Below, piece by piece: positions 62,048-64,000 of a DNA stretch of 64,000 nucleotides. Both the position numbers and the translations under genes were made by a program. Source of the DNA: Paucihalobacter sp036825875. Lineage in GTDB: Bacteria; Bacteroidota; Bacteroidia; Flavobacteriales; Flavobacteriaceae. The notes under the pieces were generated by a model. It saw only the letters and a program-made list of their open reading frames with translations, had not been told where the DNA came from and searched no databases. The DNA is taken from the NCBI RefSeq assembly GCF_036825875.1, contig NZ_DAISXK010000007.1:1-64000 (forward strand), given 5' to 3'. Each line of letters opens with the position of its first letter. The stretch's first letter is position 1.

Positions 62048-62115
62048 CTTGTACACTTGTAACATTTATATCACTTGTAACTCACTTGTACCACTTGTAA
62101 TTTTTTAAACTTGTA
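62048..62115 (+). repeat. six-copy CTTGTA array of cassette B
   Basis: CTTGTA begins at 62048, 62056, 62074, 62085, 62094 and 62110, usually preceded by CA. The fifth copy (CCACTTGTAA) is an exact 10-nt complement of the upstream TTACAAGTGG at 61972-61981. The array ends 55 bp before the next start codon. Confidence 0.85.
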
Positions 62116-62136
62116 AAAACAAATTAGTTATTAATC

Positions 62137-62155
62137 AACCAGCCTAACGGCGGTT
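62137..62155 (+). promoter_or_regulatory. hairpin just before the cassette B start codon
   Basis: AACC-A-GCC pairs with GGC-GGTT around TAAC (one bulged A), ending 15 nt before the ATG at 62171. Confidence 0.45.
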
Positions 62156-62170
62156 TAAATTTTAAAAATT

Positions 62171-62401
62171 ATGAAACGTAAAGTTTTTAGTGTATTTACA
62201 TGTGTATTATTAATTAGTAGTTCGTTGAGTATGGCACCTATTGCTGAGGATGATGGAAATTCACCTTCACAATGTGCTCAATGGGCCAGAGAAACTACAC
62301 TTCAATTTGCTGCTGCTGCCGGTGAAGACCCTAATGGGGAGCATCTTGAATATTGGCTAAGTATTTACAGAGTGCTATATATAGGATGTTTGAATGGCTA
62401 A
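62171..62401 (+). CDS. small secreted cysteine-containing protein, cassette B
   Basis: A 76-residue protein with the signal peptide MKRKVFSVFTCVLLISSSLS and a mature part of about 55 residues with two cysteines (SPSQCAQWAR and YIGCLNG). It starts like its cassette A counterpart (MKxKVFS) and ends similarly (IYRVLYxxC), while the centre (ETTLQFAAAAGEDPNGEHLEYWL) is new. The gap to the GLPGLI gene is 128 bp, wider than in cassette A. No known family recognised. Confidence 0.62.
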   Translation: MKRKVFSVFTCVLLISSSLSMAPIAEDDGNSPSQCAQWARETTLQFAAAAGEDPNGEHLEYWLSIYRVLYIGCLNG

Positions 62402-62529
62402 ATTTAATTGGAGGCTGTAATGCAATATAAGTCAGCCTCCATTTATTTTTTTAAAAAATCAAATAATTCGTATTTTTTAAAATCTTATTCGATCATAGTT
62501 TATTTTTAATTTTTTAAAAATTATAATCA

Positions 62530-63219
62530 ATGTTAAAAAATTTTTTTATAATACTGCTATTATGTGGTTTAAATCAGTTTTCGTGGTCTCAAATTAAAAA
62601 CGGTAAGATTACATACATAGCAAGTTTTAATAAAGATATATTTTTAGAGGCTAAGGATTTAGACAAGAATATGTTAACTATGGTAAATAATTCATACAAT
62701 GTACAATTGGAGTTAATTTTTATCGATTTTCAATCTATTTGTACTGGAATTAAAGAAATGGAAAGTGATTTAAAGAAAGGTTTCAATATTACCGCTAATT
62801 TCGCAGGTTATAATAATATATTCTATTTCGATAAAGAAAATAATTATGGATTAAAATCATTAGCCCCAATTGATGGCGTAAATTATTTGATGACAATAAC
62901 GACTCCTGAATGGAAACTCACAAAGGAAACAAAAAAAATTGGTAACTACATCACTTACAAGGCCATACAAATAAATAAAAACACGAAGTTTGAAACAATA
63001 GCTTGGTATGCTCCAGAAATTCCGCTGTCGTTTGGACCCGCAATGTATAACGGATTACCTGGATTAATTTTAGAAGTTAATAGTCCTATGATTAATTTTA
63101 CAGCTACTAAAGTTAGCTTAGATAATTTGAAGTTAAAACAAATTGAAAAGCCAAAGGGCATTTTAATATCCGAAGATGAATTTCGAAAGAAATTTGGTTC
63201 AGTTTTTAATGAAAATTAA
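62530..63219 (+). CDS. GLPGLI family secreted protein, cassette B
   Basis: A 229-residue exported protein with a signal peptide (ends near FSWSQ) and the GLPGLI motif at residues 175-180 in YAPEIPLSFGPAMYNGLPGLILEV. It is a diverged paralogue of the cassette A protein. Its TAA stop overlaps the receptor ATG (TAATG), so the two are translationally coupled and probably act together at the outer membrane. Confidence 0.9.
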   Translation: MLKNFFIILLLCGLNQFSWSQIKNGKITYIASFNKDIFLEAKDLDKNMLTMVNNSYNVQLELIFIDFQSICTGIKEMESDLKKGFNITANFAGYNNIFYFDKENNYGLKSLAPIDGVNYLMTITTPEWKLTKETKKIGNYITYKAIQINKNTKFETIAWYAPEIPLSFGPAMYNGLPGLILEVNSPMINFTATKVSLDNLKLKQIEKPKGILISEDEFRKKFGSVFNEN

Positions 63220-64000
63220 TGATATTAATTAGTGAAAATCGCAAAAGGACATTATTTTTTCTTCTGGTTACATTATTTTCTTTGTTAAGCTTTAGCCAAC
63301 AAATCCAAGTCACCGGCAAAGTCACCGATAGCCTTCAAAACCCCTTAGGCTACGCCAATATTTTAGCCATGCCCGAGGCAGACGACCAAGAGGTGCGTTT
63401 TGCAATTACCACAGATAACGGTAGCTACCAATTAGGCTTGGCAAAAAACCAAACCTATGAGCTAACCGTGAGTTTTTTGGGTTATGTTAGCCAAAAACTC
63501 ACTCTCACCACCGGCACAGATAACCTGATTAAAAACTTTATCTTAAGAGAAAGCACCGATCAGCTCACCGAGATCACCCTAAATTACACGCCGCCCATTA
63601 CCGTTAAAAAAGACACCCTTACTTACAGGCTAGATGCCTTTACCACCGGTGAAGAACGCAAACTTCGCGACGCCCTTAAAAAACTACCTGGTATTGAGGT
63701 AGATAAAGCTGGTAATGTGACCTCTCAAGGCCGCAGAATCACCAAAGTGTTGGTAGAAAATAAAACCTTTTTTACCGGAGATAGCAAGTTGGCAGTAAAC
63801 AACATCCCAGCAGATGCCGTTAACGAAGTTGAAATTTTAGATAATTACAACGATGTACCCATGCTTAAAGGTCTTCAAGATAACGAAGATTTGGCCATGA
63901 ACATCAAACTTAAAGAAGACAAGAAAAAGTTTGCCTTTGGCGATGTAGAAGTAGGCGCGGGCTATAAAGAACGCTATGTAATTCATCCCAATTTATTTTA
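63219..64000 (+). CDS. TonB-dependent receptor with carboxypeptidase-like N-terminal domain (3' end outside the window)
   Basis: The frame opens at ATG 63219 and is still open at the window end (260 codons seen). A signal peptide (FFLLVTLFSLLSFSQ) leads to a carboxypeptidase-like regulatory domain (QIQVTGKVTDSLQNPLGYANILAM ... NGSYQLGLAKNQTYELTVSFLGY), then a plug-like domain (DALKKLPGIEVDKAGNVTSQGRRITKVLVENKTFF ... IPADAVNEVEILDNYNDVPMLKG). The barrel lies beyond the edge. This receptor type, without a SusD partner, often follows GLPGLI genes. The ligand is unknown. Confidence 0.88.
   Translation, partial: MILISENRKRTLFFLLVTLFSLLSFSQQIQVTGKVTDSLQNPLGYANILAMPEADDQEVRFAITTDNGSYQLGLAKNQTYELTVSFLGYVSQKLTLTTGTDNLIKNFILRESTDQLTEITLNYTPPITVKKDTLTYRLDAFTTGEERKLRDALKKLPGIEVDKAGNVTSQGRRITKVLVENKTFFTGDSKLAVNNIPADAVNEVEILDNYNDVPMLKGLQDNEDLAMNIKLKEDKKKFAFGDVEVGAGYKERYVIHPNLF

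Noticed and set aside
60245..62115. CTTGTA arrays as a CRISPR array
   Set aside because: Units are only 6-18 bp with no unique spacers of constant length, and no cas gene is near.

Overview
The window is chromosomal DNA of a Flavobacteriaceae-type member of the Bacteroidota. The signs are type IX secretion (T9SS) sorting domains of both types A and B, a PorP/SprF protein, GLPGLI proteins, a TonB-dependent receptor with a carboxypeptidase-like N-terminal domain, a one-anchor succinate dehydrogenase, an AT-rich composition and repeated matches to the Bacteroidota -7 promoter box TAnnTTTG. Most of the window (about 1-59.6 kb) is a housekeeping backbone; the last 4.4 kb is accessory in character.

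0-12.3 kb: the 3' part of a tRNA-Ala(GGC), a hybrid histidine kinase, the two halves of an AddAB-like recombination exonuclease separated by an OmpA-family porin and kbl, and an Fe/Mn superoxide dismutase. 12.4-12.8 kb: a non-coding stretch with two near-identical ~74-nt units. Read on the minus strand, each has a -7-like box, a conserved body and an intrinsic terminator, so they are candidate twin small RNAs. 12.8-24.4 kb: purF, a PfkB-family kinase, rnhA and purN on the minus strand; then acpP-fabF-rnc-(IPExxxVDY protein)-pyk on the plus strand; dinB; a Rossmann protein overlapping a CYTH protein; and a frameshifted YciI-like lipoprotein gene. rnc has a strong terminator-like hairpin inside its first 20 codons.

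24.4-34 kb: a type A T9SS cargo protein and a three-gene operon of a 1707-residue type B T9SS protein, PorP/SprF and an OmpA/PD40/TPR protein. 34-36.4 kb: hflX and a DUF3078 protein. 36.5-44.6 kb: the SUF iron-sulfur assembly locus in two blocks (sufA-sufB-lipoprotein-sufC-sufD-sufS and sufE-sufT-like-DUF2480) with two small envelope genes between them. 44.7-48.8 kb: thiL surrounded by three small zinc-ribbon-like proteins, an alpha/beta hydrolase and an M24 aminopeptidase. 48.9-59.6 kb: a secreted metzincin, a large Asp-box beta-propeller protein, sdhCAB with a DUF2846 protein inserted before sdhB, and a membrane-anchored MutS-family ATPase.

59.6-64 kb: a diverged tandem duplication of one cassette. 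Each unit has a ~400-nt non-coding leader, a 69-76 residue secreted cysteine-containing protein, a GLPGLI-family secreted protein and a TonB-dependent receptor. In the upstream unit the receptor is reduced to its N-terminal ~55 codons and runs into imperfect palindromic repeats; in the downstream unit it is open to the window edge. The two leaders share a ~150-nt block, a hairpin with covarying arms, two perfect palindromes at equivalent positions but with different sequences, six CTTGTA hexamers and a small hairpin just before the start codon. This is the most distinctive structure in the window and the best candidate for an undescribed system.
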